22,644 bases of DNA from an uncultured Erysipelotrichales bacterium (GTDB lineage: Bacteria; Bacillota_I; Bacilli_A; Erysipelotrichales; Coprobacillaceae). Location of the stretch: positions 1-22,644 of the forward strand of contig CAJTTM010000037.1 of the NCBI GenBank assembly GCA_910579135.1, in the 5' to 3' direction. The notes beneath the pieces are model-generated. The model saw only the letters and a program-made list of their open reading frames with translations. It did no database searches and was not told the origin of the DNA. The stretch's first letter is position 1; every line of letters begins with the position of its first letter. Positions 8,201-15,900 of the stretch are shown piece after piece. A program made the position numbers and the translations under genes.

Positions 8201-8944
8201 TTAACCTCCTAATGGAAATATTCTTCTTGCTACTCCTTTTGTATCTATTCCTCCCATTCCATCTTGTTTATGGGAAGTTTCTTCTACAATACGTTCTATA
8301 TCTACATAATTTTTTACATTCTCACTTGCTATAAGACTTGCTATATACACAGGATCTAAAGCATGTATATTTAATCTCTTTGGACTTGAAGCAAAATTAG
8401 CTCCACTCACTAACAACATTTCATAATACGATTGACAAGCACCTGCAATGATCACTAAAGCATCTTTATCATCTTCATAAATTCTCGCTTGTTTTATGGC
8501 TTCTACATAATCTAATGAATGTTGATAATTATGAATATCTTTTTTATCCTTATCCTTCCTTAATGCATCATGTCCAGTTATTACTAATACTTGAGGTTTA
8601 TGTTTTTCTAATAAAGGAATAATTCTATCTTTCATTTCATGTTCTTTCATATAATAACAATCAGCTCTCATATTTAATTCTTTATACTTTTTTTGACAAA
8701 GTTTTAAATATTTTTCATCACCATCTAAATGAAGGATTTTTCCTTTAAGCATTGGTTCACTAACAATAGAAAAATCATCTTCCCTAATATTAACCTCACA
8801 TAATTCTAAATCCTCTAATTCACTATCTGCAATCAATCTAACTTCAATACCTCTTAAATAATAAATACCCTCTCTAATATCTATTATTTCAAAAATAATA
8901 TCTCTATCATATTTTTTTCTAACAACAAAATCTCCAATCTCCAT
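8201..8944 (-). CDS. yabG: YabG-type sporulation cysteine protease
   Basis: 247 aa, somewhat shorter than the usual about 290. Motifs typical of the family are GKILHLDGDEKYLKLC (68-83), VITGHDALRKDK (121-132), the AGACQS motif with Cys170, GANFASSPKRLNIHALDP (181-198) and the C-terminal GGIDTKGVARR. Cys170 corresponds to the Cys shown to be catalytic in the Clostridioides YabG (C207 there, from memory). Known members are made in the mother cell and process spore coat and cortex-related proteins. The start ATG 8944 has GGTGATATT before it. It sits 25 nt after rsmA and 1 nt before ispE with no convincing sporulation-sigma promoter, so here it seems co-transcribed with housekeeping genes. Its presence is the best evidence that this organism forms spores. 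Confidence 0.92.
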   Translation of the reverse strand: MEIGDFVVRKKYDRDIIFEIIDIREGIYYLRGIEVRLIADSELEDLELCEVNIREDDFSIVSEPMLKGKILHLDGDEKYLKLCQKKYKELNMRADCYYMKEHEMKDRIIPLLEKHKPQVLVITGHDALRKDKDKKDIHNYQHSLDYVEAIKQARIYEDDKDALVIIAGACQSYYEMLLVSGANFASSPKRLNIHALDPVYIASLIASENVKNYVDIERIVEETSHKQDGMGGIDTKGVARRIFPLGG

Positions 8945-8969
8945 AATATCACCATATTAAAATATGCAT

Positions 8970-9773
8970 TTATAAATATTTTGATAAGGCAATAAAATCA
9001 TTTATTGATAATTCTTCAGCTCTTTTCCTTTCATCAATATGACATTCATCTAATATCTCTGTTATTTTTTCTATATTTTTAAGATTATTATAGATTGTTT
9101 TTCGCTTTTGTTGAAATGATAGCTTTAATACTTTATATACTTTTTCATCACATTTGTTTTTAAAATCTATATGAATAATAGCACTATCGACATGTGGTGG
9201 TGGTGAAAAAACATTCTTAGATACATTAAAACAATATTTTAATTGTCCACAATATTGAATTATTAAACTTAAAGGACTCTTTACATTCATTAACTTTAAT
9301 GCAACTTCTTTTTGAACCATTGCAGTCATAGAATCAACCTTTTGATTTAAAGTTACAATTTTTTCAATAATATCACTTGTAATATAATATGGTAAATTAG
9401 TTACAACAGCTATCTTTTCATAATTTTTTCTTAATTCTTTAATTTTTTGTTCTATATCTACCTTTAAAAAATCTTCAAATATAATTTCCACATTAGGACA
9501 TTCATCCAACGACTCATTAAGAACTTCTTTTAATCTTTCATCTATTTCATAACATATAACTTTACAAGCATAATATGAAAGATATTCTGTTAAAGCTCCA
9601 ATACCTGGTCCAATCTCTATAACACAAGTTCGAGAATCAATATTTGCACTCTCTGCAATTCTTTTGATAATATTTGTATCTATAATAAAATTTTGACCAA
9701 ACTTTTTTGAAGCTTTCATATTATATTTATTTAATAAATACATAGTATTCGCTTTTTTAGATATATCTTTCAT
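8970..9773 (-). CDS. rsmA: 16S rRNA dimethyladenosine transferase
   Basis: 267 aa. This SAM-dependent enzyme dimethylates two adjacent adenines near the 3' end of 16S rRNA (A1518/A1519 in E. coli numbering) late in small-subunit assembly. Motifs are KKFGQNFIID at 23-32, the SAM loop EIGPGIGALT (53-62), the acidic YEID (75-78), the catalytic NLPYYI (126-131) and VFSPPPHVDSAI (188-199). The loop between MVQKEVA and the LS..IQY helix is shorter than usual: NVKSPLS stands where most members have a longer PG...YG.LS segment. ATG 9773 follows GGGTGAT with a TATAAT -10 close by. It is the first gene of rsmA-yabG-ispE. Its usual upstream partner rnmV is 6.1 kb away here. Confidence 0.97.
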   Translation of the reverse strand: MKDISKKANTMYLLNKYNMKASKKFGQNFIIDTNIIKRIAESANIDSRTCVIEIGPGIGALTEYLSYYACKVICYEIDERLKEVLNESLDECPNVEIIFEDFLKVDIEQKIKELRKNYEKIAVVTNLPYYITSDIIEKIVTLNQKVDSMTAMVQKEVALKLMNVKSPLSLIIQYCGQLKYCFNVSKNVFSPPPHVDSAIIHIDFKNKCDEKVYKVLKLSFQQKRKTIYNNLKNIEKITEILDECHIDERKRAEELSINDFIALSKYL

Positions 9774-9789
9774 TCAATCACCCGAATTT

Positions 9790-9795
9790 ATTATA
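9790..9795 (-). promoter_or_regulatory. -10 element of the rsmA-yabG-ispE promoter
   Basis: A perfect TATAAT on the minus strand, 17 nt before ATG 9773 and 5 nt past the T-run of the preceding terminator. The -35 would fall inside the terminator stem and is poor (AGACTT or TTAGAC, depending on spacing). The mRNA leader would be about 10 nt, beginning at or near the GGGTGAT ribosome-binding site. Confidence 0.5.
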
Positions 9796-9799
9796 ATCT

Positions 9800-9830
9800 A
9801 AAAAAAGATATAAGTCTAACACTTATATCT
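9800..9830 (-). terminator. strong intrinsic terminator after the nuclease pseudogene
   Basis: A perfect 10-bp stem AGATATAAGT - GTTAG - ACTTATATCT (9806-9830), followed on the minus strand by TTTTTT. It overlaps the stop codon at 9829-9831. Confidence 0.9.
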
Positions 9831-10537
9831 AACTATTAATAATATCTAATATATCATCTTCATTTTGAATATCAAAAATACTTATTGAAAGTTTATCTAT
9901 CTTCTCACTTGAACAATTTTCTATCTTGGATATAACATCTACTGATAAACCATTTAATTTCAAATTTAATTGATTTAATAATATTTTTAATTTATTATCT
10001 TCTACATTTTCTTGTATCTTCCTTATAGCTTCTTGTTCCAATTCTTTTGTTTTTTCCTCTAACTTCAATTGATATCCCTCTTGGAATTTATCTCAATATT
10101 TTCTATTATAATGTAATTTACAGTTATCTACCATTACTCTTTCTCTCACTTCTTCCTTAACAACTCTTAAAAATTCACCATATTTTCTTCCTTTGTTTTC
10201 CCCCTGATATTTTCATATATCCTTGATACTGTAATATTTTATCTGTAAGAATTTCAACATCCAATTGTCCTTGTGGTTCTATATCTACTATGTATTTATC
10301 ATTAATAAGATATAATGTATCATGATACACAGTTTTACCATTTTCAATCAATCTATTTAGTGAAGTCATAGAATAAACAAATATGTGTGTAATTTCATAA
10401 AATAAAGAAGAAACAAACTTAACACCTAAATAAGAAAAAATATCAAAAAAGATTTTAGAAATACCATCATTAGTATAAGATAGATAATAATCATTAAAGT
10501 TTTCATAATAAAATGAAAAATTATAAATATTATTCAT
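9829..10537 (-). pseudogene. broken Rpn-type PD-(D/E)XK nuclease / transposase-family gene with C-terminal DUF4351-like region
   Basis: Three pieces form one disrupted gene. Piece 1 (ATG 10537, ideal AGGAGG site) encodes 120 aa. Residues 66-110 match the Rpn/PD-(D/E)XK core: Asp73 in YHDTLYLIND, then IEPQ with Glu87 and Gln89, then the Y..YM helix. It ends prematurely at ISGGKQRKKIW. A one-base shift in the G5 run at 10200-10204 restores an open frame (ENKGRKYGEF... to NRKY), which hits TGA at 10093-10095. The same frame then continues as DKFQEGYQLKLEEKTKEL and on to the stop at 9829. Residues from about ILLNQLNLKLNGLSVDVI to the end resemble DUF4351, the usual C-terminal helix bundle of these proteins. 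The TTG at 10068 that would open the last piece has no ribosome-binding site. So there is one frameshift and one nonsense codon. Intact relatives are recombination-promoting nucleases that are often multi-copy. Confidence 0.8.
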
Positions 10538-10650
10538 AAAATACCTCCTACTAATACATTCTAAAAAAAGAGGCGTTTTTCTTTTATTTATTTATAATTT
10601 CATAATATGAAAACAAATACTTCTATAAATCTATTTTAAAATATAAATAT

Positions 10651-11307
10651 TTATTTGTCATTGGACATCTTGTCCAAAAAAATAGTTTTATATACTCTAC
10701 CTATAGGTAAAATAGTTCCATCCTTTAAAGTAACGTCTTTATTCGTTTTTTTATTAATTTGTAAATCATTAATAATAAATGATTTATGAATTTGAATAAA
10801 ATGAGAAGATGCTATTTCTTCTAAAAAACATGATAAATTTTTTCTTTCTACAAAATCTCCATTTATAGAATGAATGATAATACTATGTCTTATTGATTCT
10901 ATATAATATATTTGTGATAATCTAATTTGAGAATAAATTCCATTTCTTTTATACTCATAATATTGAAATCTATCTTGAATATGCTTAGATATATCCTTTC
11001 TATATCTAAGCATTTCATCCTTTATATCATCTTTTCTAATATATAAATGTACATTCAATCTAATACATTCATTAACAATATCAAAATCTTTTGGTCCTAT
11101 TACATACAATAAAGTATCACTTTGTTTTTTTATCTCACTTATTATTCCTAATTCCTGATAACTATCAATCTCTATAACATAAATATCAAATGCTCTTAAT
11201 AAATCTAATTTTTTAAAATCCAATTTTAAATTTTCTTTCTTCAATAACAATTGGAAAATATTTTTAATATCATTATATCTTGGTGATTTTATAGATACTC
11301 TAATCAT
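10651..11307 (-). CDS. LytTR-family transcriptional regulator with degenerate receiver domain
   Basis: 218 aa from ATG 11307. The frame extends to a TTG at 11328, but that codon has no ribosome-binding site, whereas AAAAGGA precedes the ATG. Residues about 120-213 are a LytTR DNA-binding domain: IYYIESIRHSIIIHS, the IHKSFIIN motif (173-180), then TLKDGTILPIGRVYKTIF. Residues 1-100 follow the pattern of a response-regulator receiver but without its active site. The paired acidic residues after strand 1 are absent (RVSIKSP), and the phospho-acceptor position in FDIYVIEIDS is Glu46 instead of Asp. Lys92 may correspond to the conserved Lys. It overlaps the upstream membrane-protein gene by 8 nt and is the last gene of the ABC operon. 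No histidine kinase is nearby. It probably works independently of phosphorylation and likely controls this operon through the repeat at 14480-14508 (inference). Confidence 0.88.
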   Translation of the reverse strand: MIRVSIKSPRYNDIKNIFQLLLKKENLKLDFKKLDLLRAFDIYVIEIDSYQELGIISEIKKQSDTLLYVIGPKDFDIVNECIRLNVHLYIRKDDIKDEMLRYRKDISKHIQDRFQYYEYKRNGIYSQIRLSQIYYIESIRHSIIIHSINGDFVERKNLSCFLEEIASSHFIQIHKSFIINDLQINKKTNKDVTLKDGTILPIGRVYKTIFLDKMSNDK

Positions 11308-11905
11308 TATCCTTTTCCAACCTTTCAAGATAGTAGGAAATAGGAATATCTTTTTTTAATTCACCTAAAATATTATATTTATCTACAAAATAAATACCTT
11401 GTTTTTTCATGAAATCGACTGCATCATTAAACGATTCTCTATCTTTTGTCACCAATGACTGAAAACTAAAAACCGAACCATCATAAGTATGAACATGAAA
11501 CATTATATCAAAACCATATGCCCCAAAAGGTGGTTTAGGGAGTTTTACATATTGAACATTTATATAATCTATTTGATCCATATTAATTGATATTTGATAA
11601 TCAATCTTATGAGTTTTAAATATATGAACAAAGAAAGAGCATATTTTATCAATCATCGTACTATGATAAGTATATTTTAATTGTTGACTATTCACCTTCC
11701 ACATTAATTGACAATAACTTATTCCTGGAATAGATATAAATATAGCACATAAAAGTATAAACAAAAATATAGATGCAATAAAGTAACGTGTATTATCTTC
11801 ATCAACAAATAAAATGGCCATAATTAACCATATATTCAATATAATCCATCCTATTGTATAAGATAATGCAAGTTTAAATCTAGGTTTCCCAACTTCATAT
11901 TCCAC
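11300..11905 (-). CDS. two-TM membrane protein with PH-like cytoplasmic region, unknown function
   Basis: 201 aa. It opens with GTG 11905, preceded by AGGTGA. Residues 12-34 and 41-62 are hydrophobic helices joined by a short acidic loop (DEDNTR), so the N terminus and the long C-terminal region should be on the same side, most likely the cytoplasm. Residues about 100-175 alternate like a small beta-barrel ending in an amphipathic helix (bacterial PH-like). This part resembles the C-terminal extension of the neighbouring ABC ATPase: compare AVDFMKKQGIYFVDKYNI here with VIEKLEILGYDIEDKKNI there. It sits between the ABC ATPase (10 nt upstream) and the LytTR regulator (8-nt overlap), so it may be a third subunit or a membrane antagonist of the regulator. 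I do not recognise a named family. Confidence 0.8.
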   Translation of the reverse strand: MEYEVGKPRFKLALSYTIGWIILNIWLIMAILFVDEDNTRYFIASIFLFILLCAIFISIPGISYCQLMWKVNSQQLKYTYHSTMIDKICSFFVHIFKTHKIDYQISINMDQIDYINVQYVKLPKPPFGAYGFDIMFHVHTYDGSVFSFQSLVTKDRESFNDAVDFMKKQGIYFVDKYNILGELKKDIPISYYLERLEKDND

Positions 11906-11915
11906 AATTAATCAC

Positions 11916-13157
11916 CTACTTTAATAATTCTTTATAAGTATTTCTTAAATATTTTCCTCTTTCATAGGCTAAAGGATATTTATAAAAAATGTCTTTAATA
12001 TTTTTTTTATCCTCTATATCATACCCTAATATCTCTAATTTTTCTATAACATCAATCATATCATCTTGATTCATAGCTTTAAACCTTAAAACCATATCAT
12101 CACAAACAAAATCAACATTAACATAAAATAAATAATCACTAAAAATTCCAATTCCTGTAGTTTTTGAAATCAAATCAATTTTTATTCCTTTGATAATAGA
12201 TAAAGATATCTTAACTTTTTCTTGATAAACATTTATATATATCATATATTCATCATCAATAATTAAAGGTCTATATTGTTCTTTGAGTTTATCATCATAT
12301 TCTCTATCATTTATCATCATATATACATCTGTTCTTTTATTAAACATTTCTTTATTTAATTCAATATATTCTTCATTATTTAAAACTCTTTGAATATCAC
12401 TATCTTTAGAAGTTACATTTACTATCTTATGATAAAAATCAACTTGATTATTACTATTTCTATTAACAACATTAATAATACTTCCATCATATAAATACAT
12501 CATCTTCTTTGAATAACTTGCAATCAATGGATCATGAGTAACAAGTACAATAGTTATACCTTTTTTATTCATATCACTTAATATTCTTAAAACTTCATGA
12601 GAATTTTTACTATCTAAATTTCCTGTTGGTTCATCACAAACAATAATCTTTGGCTGTTGAATAATCGCTCTAGCGATTGCAACTCTTTGACATTCTCCTC
12701 CAGAACACATGTAGGGCTTTTTATCTAGTATTTTTTCAATATTTAAATCTTTTGTGACTTTTTTTATTTTATTATCTATTTCATCATTACTTACTTCGTT
12801 TAATAATAATGGTACTGCAATATTATCATAAATGCTTAATGATGGTATTAAATTATGATTTTGAAATATAAAACCTAAATATTTATTTCTAAAATCATCA
12901 ATAATAGTATCTTTAATTGCTAAAGTATCCCTACCAAATAGTTTTAAATGACCTTTAGAAATTTTATCTAATGTCGTAATACAATTGATTAAAGTTGTTT
13001 TTCCACTACCAGAAGGTCCCATTACACTAATAAAGTCACCCTCTTCTAATATAAAATCTACACTTCTTAAAGCATACTCGTTTTTACCTCTTTTCCATAA
13101 AATATTTGGATCATATATTTTAGAAATATGATTTGCTTCAATTAAAATACTTTTCAC
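11916..13157 (-). CDS. ABC transporter ATPase (MacB/LolD-like) with a long C-terminal extension
   Basis: 413 aa, against about 230-250 for the usual single-domain ATPase. The start is GTG 13157 behind AGGAGG. The ATPase domain (1 to about 230) has Walker A GPSGSGKTT (47-55), Q-loop Gln99, signature CSGGECQRVAIARA (151-164, Cys replacing the usual Leu of LSGGQ), Walker B VCDEPTGNLD (173-182) and switch His208. It belongs to the type VII/MacB-like exporters paired with FtsX permeases, which handle peptide antibiotics, lipoproteins or mechanotransmission. Residues 235-413 are an extra region with no recognised name; 300-385 look PH-like and match the next gene's product in pattern. It lies 2 nt after the permease gene, so it clearly shares its operon. 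The transported substrate cannot be predicted. Confidence 0.93.
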   Translation of the reverse strand: MKSILIEANHISKIYDPNILWKRGKNEYALRSVDFILEEGDFISVMGPSGSGKTTLINCITTLDKISKGHLKLFGRDTLAIKDTIIDDFRNKYLGFIFQNHNLIPSLSIYDNIAVPLLLNEVSNDEIDNKIKKVTKDLNIEKILDKKPYMCSGGECQRVAIARAIIQQPKIIVCDEPTGNLDSKNSHEVLRILSDMNKKGITIVLVTHDPLIASYSKKMMYLYDGSIINVVNRNSNNQVDFYHKIVNVTSKDSDIQRVLNNEEYIELNKEMFNKRTDVYMMINDREYDDKLKEQYRPLIIDDEYMIYINVYQEKVKISLSIIKGIKIDLISKTTGIGIFSDYLFYVNVDFVCDDMVLRFKAMNQDDMIDVIEKLEILGYDIEDKKNIKDIFYKYPLAYERGKYLRNTYKELLK

Positions 13158-13159
13158 AA

Positions 13160-14410
13160 TTAATAAACCTCCTGTAATTTCCTTTTAAAATTTATAAACA
13201 TATAAATACAAATTATAAAATAAATAAAAATATAACTTGATATTAATAATATGACTGTATCTATTGTCATCAGATTGTTATTCAAACTATTTATCATGAT
13301 AGCTCCATATATAACAATTGGAATTAACAAAAATAAAACAAATAATAAAATTTGCATATTTTGTATAAAGAATATTTGTTTTTTCTTATAACCCAGTGAT
13401 TTTAATATCTTAGTTTGTAATGTTGTTTTTTGATAATAAGTATTAAATTTTATTATAAATACTAATAACATCATAATTAACGAAATTACATAACAACAAA
13501 TCATTGATATTTCCAATTCAATAGATTTTATAGAAATCAAACTAATTAATAACATTGGAATTGTAATACAATTTAAGAAAATAATATGAGATAATGAAGA
13601 AGATAAATTCATAAAATCATTCATTATAAATAATAAAGTTTTACTTTTCATTAATAACTTATCATGTAATAAATTAAACAAAAATGGAATCACATACTTT
13701 ATTAATAAAACTTCTCCTAACATAGACCCAGCAAAATAAAGAAAATACATAGAATCATTATTTAAAGTTATCATAAGCACAACGGAACTATAAATAAAAG
13801 CAATACCGACAAATGTTAAAAAACCATATTGAAAAGTTTTATTCTTATACTTATGAGTTATTAAATCTACTTTATTATTTAAATAATCAATCATTCGCAT
13901 ACTTGTCATGTTCTTAGTATAAATATTACTAAAAATATTACACATAATAAGCATTAATAAAATCAAATAATATAAAGTTAAAGAAGAAAAGACTAAAGAA
14001 AATTTTATATTGTTTATTTTATAAATATAATTAAATAATATCACTTCCTCTATTCCTAATACATTTCCAATAACAAAACTTACTATCAATATAGAACTAA
14101 ACTGTATAATATTGTATTTCATAATCTTTTGATTGTTACTACCACAAAGAAGAAGGATTGCAATATCTTGTTGTTTTTGTTGTACATAATAATTGTTAAC
14201 AATAAGAATGAAAAATGAACTTAACAATACAACCAAGAATATAATTATTGTTGGTGTATCATAGAAACTAAATTCTTTAATTCTATTTTGCATTGTTGTA
14301 TACATAGATAGAAATACATATTGAAAAGAAGATAACAAAGATAGTATTAAAAGTATTATTATCAATAATTTTTTATCTCCTTTAATTGTTCTTAAAATAA
14401 ATCTTATCAT
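13160..14410 (-). CDS. FtsX-like ABC transporter permease
   Basis: 416 aa, almost entirely hydrophobic, with about 8-10 membrane segments. The N-terminal MIRFILRTIKGDKKLLIIILLILSLL is a typical FtsX/MacB-type first helix, followed by a short exposed loop, then a block (about 54-115) with the YVQQKQQDIAILLLCGSNN motif. This is the coupling-helix pattern that precedes TM2 in FtsX domains. A second such motif, QTKILKSLGYKKKQIFFIQN, occurs near 333-352, so two half-domains are present as in BceB-like permeases, but without BceB's large extracellular domain. It pairs with the ATPase downstream. ATG 14410 follows AAAGGTGA. It is the first gene of the four-gene operon, driven by the promoter at 14452-14481. 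Confidence 0.85.
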   Translation of the reverse strand: MIRFILRTIKGDKKLLIIILLILSLLSSFQYVFLSMYTTMQNRIKEFSFYDTPTIIIFLVVLLSSFFILIVNNYYVQQKQQDIAILLLCGSNNQKIMKYNIIQFSSILIVSFVIGNVLGIEEVILFNYIYKINNIKFSLVFSSLTLYYLILLMLIMCNIFSNIYTKNMTSMRMIDYLNNKVDLITHKYKNKTFQYGFLTFVGIAFIYSSVVLMITLNNDSMYFLYFAGSMLGEVLLIKYVIPFLFNLLHDKLLMKSKTLLFIMNDFMNLSSSLSHIIFLNCITIPMLLISLISIKSIELEISMICCYVISLIMMLLVFIIKFNTYYQKTTLQTKILKSLGYKKKQIFFIQNMQILLFVLFLLIPIVIYGAIMINSLNNNLMTIDTVILLISSYIFIYFIICIYMFINFKRKLQEVY

Positions 14411-14451
14411 ACTATCACCTTTCTTTTTTTATAATTATATTTTATATTCAT

Positions 14452-14481
14452 ACTATAAATGAGTAAATATAAGTGACTCAA
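14452..14481 (-). promoter_or_regulatory. promoter of the permease-ABC-LytTR operon
   Basis: On the minus strand -35 TTGAGT (14476-14481), an 18-bp spacer, then -10 TATAGT (14452-14457), with a leader of about 35 nt before ATG 14410. The weak -35 touches the inner copy of the direct repeat at 14480-14488. That is the layout of a promoter that needs an activator bound just upstream. Confidence 0.55.
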
Positions 14482-14508
14482 ACAACTTAAAAATTGCATA
14501 AACAACTT
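14480..14508. repeat. tandem direct repeat resembling a LytTR binding site
   Basis: AAACAACTT occurs at 14480-14488 and again at 14500-14508, an exact 9-bp repeat with an 11-bp spacer and 20-bp start-to-start period (two helical turns). On the minus strand each copy reads AAGTTGTTT. With flanks they are TAAGTTGTT and AAAGTTGTT, which agree with the generic LytTR/AgrA half-site [TA][AC][CA]GTTN[AG][TG] at 8 of 9 positions. LytTR proteins bind such paired direct repeats. The pair lies between the divergent permease operon and the MATE gene and abuts the operon's -35. The LytTR gene at the end of that operon is the obvious candidate ligand. Confidence 0.65.
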
Positions 14509-14558
14509 TATTCTTTATATATAAGGTGATAAAATACATAATGTTTGGAGATGATACA

Positions 14559-15896
14559 ATGGAAAATCAATCTATGGTGAATGGACCAATTATCAAAAAA
14601 TTAATTATGTTTGCGATTCCTATTTTTTTAGGTAATTTATTTCAACAACTTTATAATACTGCTGACTCTTTAATTGTTGGTAATTTTTTAGGAAGTTCTG
14701 CATTAGCTGCAGTAAGCTCATCAGGAAATTTAATATTTTTAATGATTGGATTTTTTCAAGGAATTTCTGTTGGTGCTGGTGTTGTAATTGCGAAATTCTA
14801 CGGTGCTAAAGATGAAAAAAGGTTGATTTCATCTATTCATACAACTGTTGCATTAGCTTTTATTTGTGGAGTTTTTTTAACTGTTTTTGGAATCATTCTT
14901 GCTCCTAAAATATTAGTTTTAATGGGAACTCCAAGTGAAATTATGAATAATTCTGTAAGTTATTTTAGAATTTATTTTATTGGTTCATTAGCTTTTGTTT
15001 TATATAATTTTTTAACAGGAATTATGCAAGCTATTGGAGATAGTAAACATCCTTTATATTATTTAATTGTTTCATCTGTAATCAATGTTATTTTAGATAT
15101 TGTATTTATTAGCTTTTTTCATATGGGAGTTGCTTCAGCAGCATGGGCTACAATTATATCTCAATTTATCAGTTGTATATTATGTTTTGCCCATCTTACA
15201 AAAAGAGAAGATGAATGTCATTTAAATTTATCTATGATTAAAATAGATTTTCTATCACTAAAACAAATTGTATCTCAAGGATTACCTACAGGTTTTCAAA
15301 ATTCAATTATTGCTTTTGCGAATGTTGTGGTTCAAAGTCATATTAATAGTTTTGGAAAAATGGCGGTAGCAGGAAGTGGATCGTATTCAAAAATAGAAGG
15401 GTTTGTTTTTTTACCTGTTCTTTCTATGGCTTTTGCACTAACAACTTTCATTAGTCAAAATTTAGGAGCAAAAGAATATGATAGAATCAAAAAGGGAGCT
15501 AAATTTGGTTTGATTTGTTCTTTAGTATTAGCTGAATTAATAGGAGTTGTTATATATATTTTCTCTCCTCAACTTATTTCTTTATTTGATAGTACCAAAG
15601 AAGTTGTATATTATGGAACATTGCAGGCTAGAACGGTTTCTCTCTTTTATTTCCTTTTATCTTTTTCTCATTGTATTGCAGGAATATTACGTGGAGCTGG
15701 TAAATCTATGGTACCTATGATTGTTATGCTTGTTTTTTGGTGTATTATAAGAGTAAGTTATATAACTGTTGCAGTTTCTATTGTAAAAAGTATTCAAACG
15801 GTATACTTTGCATATCCATTAACTTGGGGATTAAGTTCTATTACCTTTTTAATATATTATTTAAAAATTGATTGGGAAAAAGTAATCATTGAATAA
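14559..15896 (+). CDS. MATE-family multidrug/organic cation efflux transporter
   Basis: 445 aa from ATG 14559, chosen because TTTGGAG precedes it at the right distance and MENQSMVNG leading into KKLIMFAIPIFLGNLFQQLYN is the normal MATE N terminus. The frame is open back to a GTG at 14526, which I do not favour. Twelve hydrophobic segments are visible in two similar halves: the first with the LYNTADSLIVGNFLG motif (about 30-44), the second beginning near QGLPTGFQNSIIAFANVVVQ. The protein exchanges Na+ or H+ for drugs or metabolites across the cell membrane; the substrate is unknown. It is the only transporter gene on the plus strand and diverges from the LytTR/ABC operon, sharing its 148-nt regulatory gap. 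It ends in a strong terminator. Confidence 0.95.
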   Translation: MENQSMVNGPIIKKLIMFAIPIFLGNLFQQLYNTADSLIVGNFLGSSALAAVSSSGNLIFLMIGFFQGISVGAGVVIAKFYGAKDEKRLISSIHTTVALAFICGVFLTVFGIILAPKILVLMGTPSEIMNNSVSYFRIYFIGSLAFVLYNFLTGIMQAIGDSKHPLYYLIVSSVINVILDIVFISFFHMGVASAAWATIISQFISCILCFAHLTKREDECHLNLSMIKIDFLSLKQIVSQGLPTGFQNSIIAFANVVVQSHINSFGKMAVAGSGSYSKIEGFVFLPVLSMAFALTTFISQNLGAKEYDRIKKGAKFGLICSLVLAELIGVVIYIFSPQLISLFDSTKEVVYYGTLQARTVSLFYFLLSFSHCIAGILRGAGKSMVPMIVMLVFWCIIRVSYITVAVSIVKSIQTVYFAYPLTWGLSSITFLIYYLKIDWEKVIIE

Positions 15897-15900
15897 CATA

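Noticed and set aside
8958..8966. CATATTTTA on the minus strand, like a sigma-E/K -10, upstream of yabG
   Set aside because: No matching -35 at the right distance, and the start would fall at the ribosome-binding site. The word is expected by chance in DNA this AT-rich.
10560..10590. T-run with a possible 6-bp AAAAGA/TCTTTT stem downstream of the LytTR gene
   Set aside because: Stem too short and too AT-rich to call a terminator with confidence.
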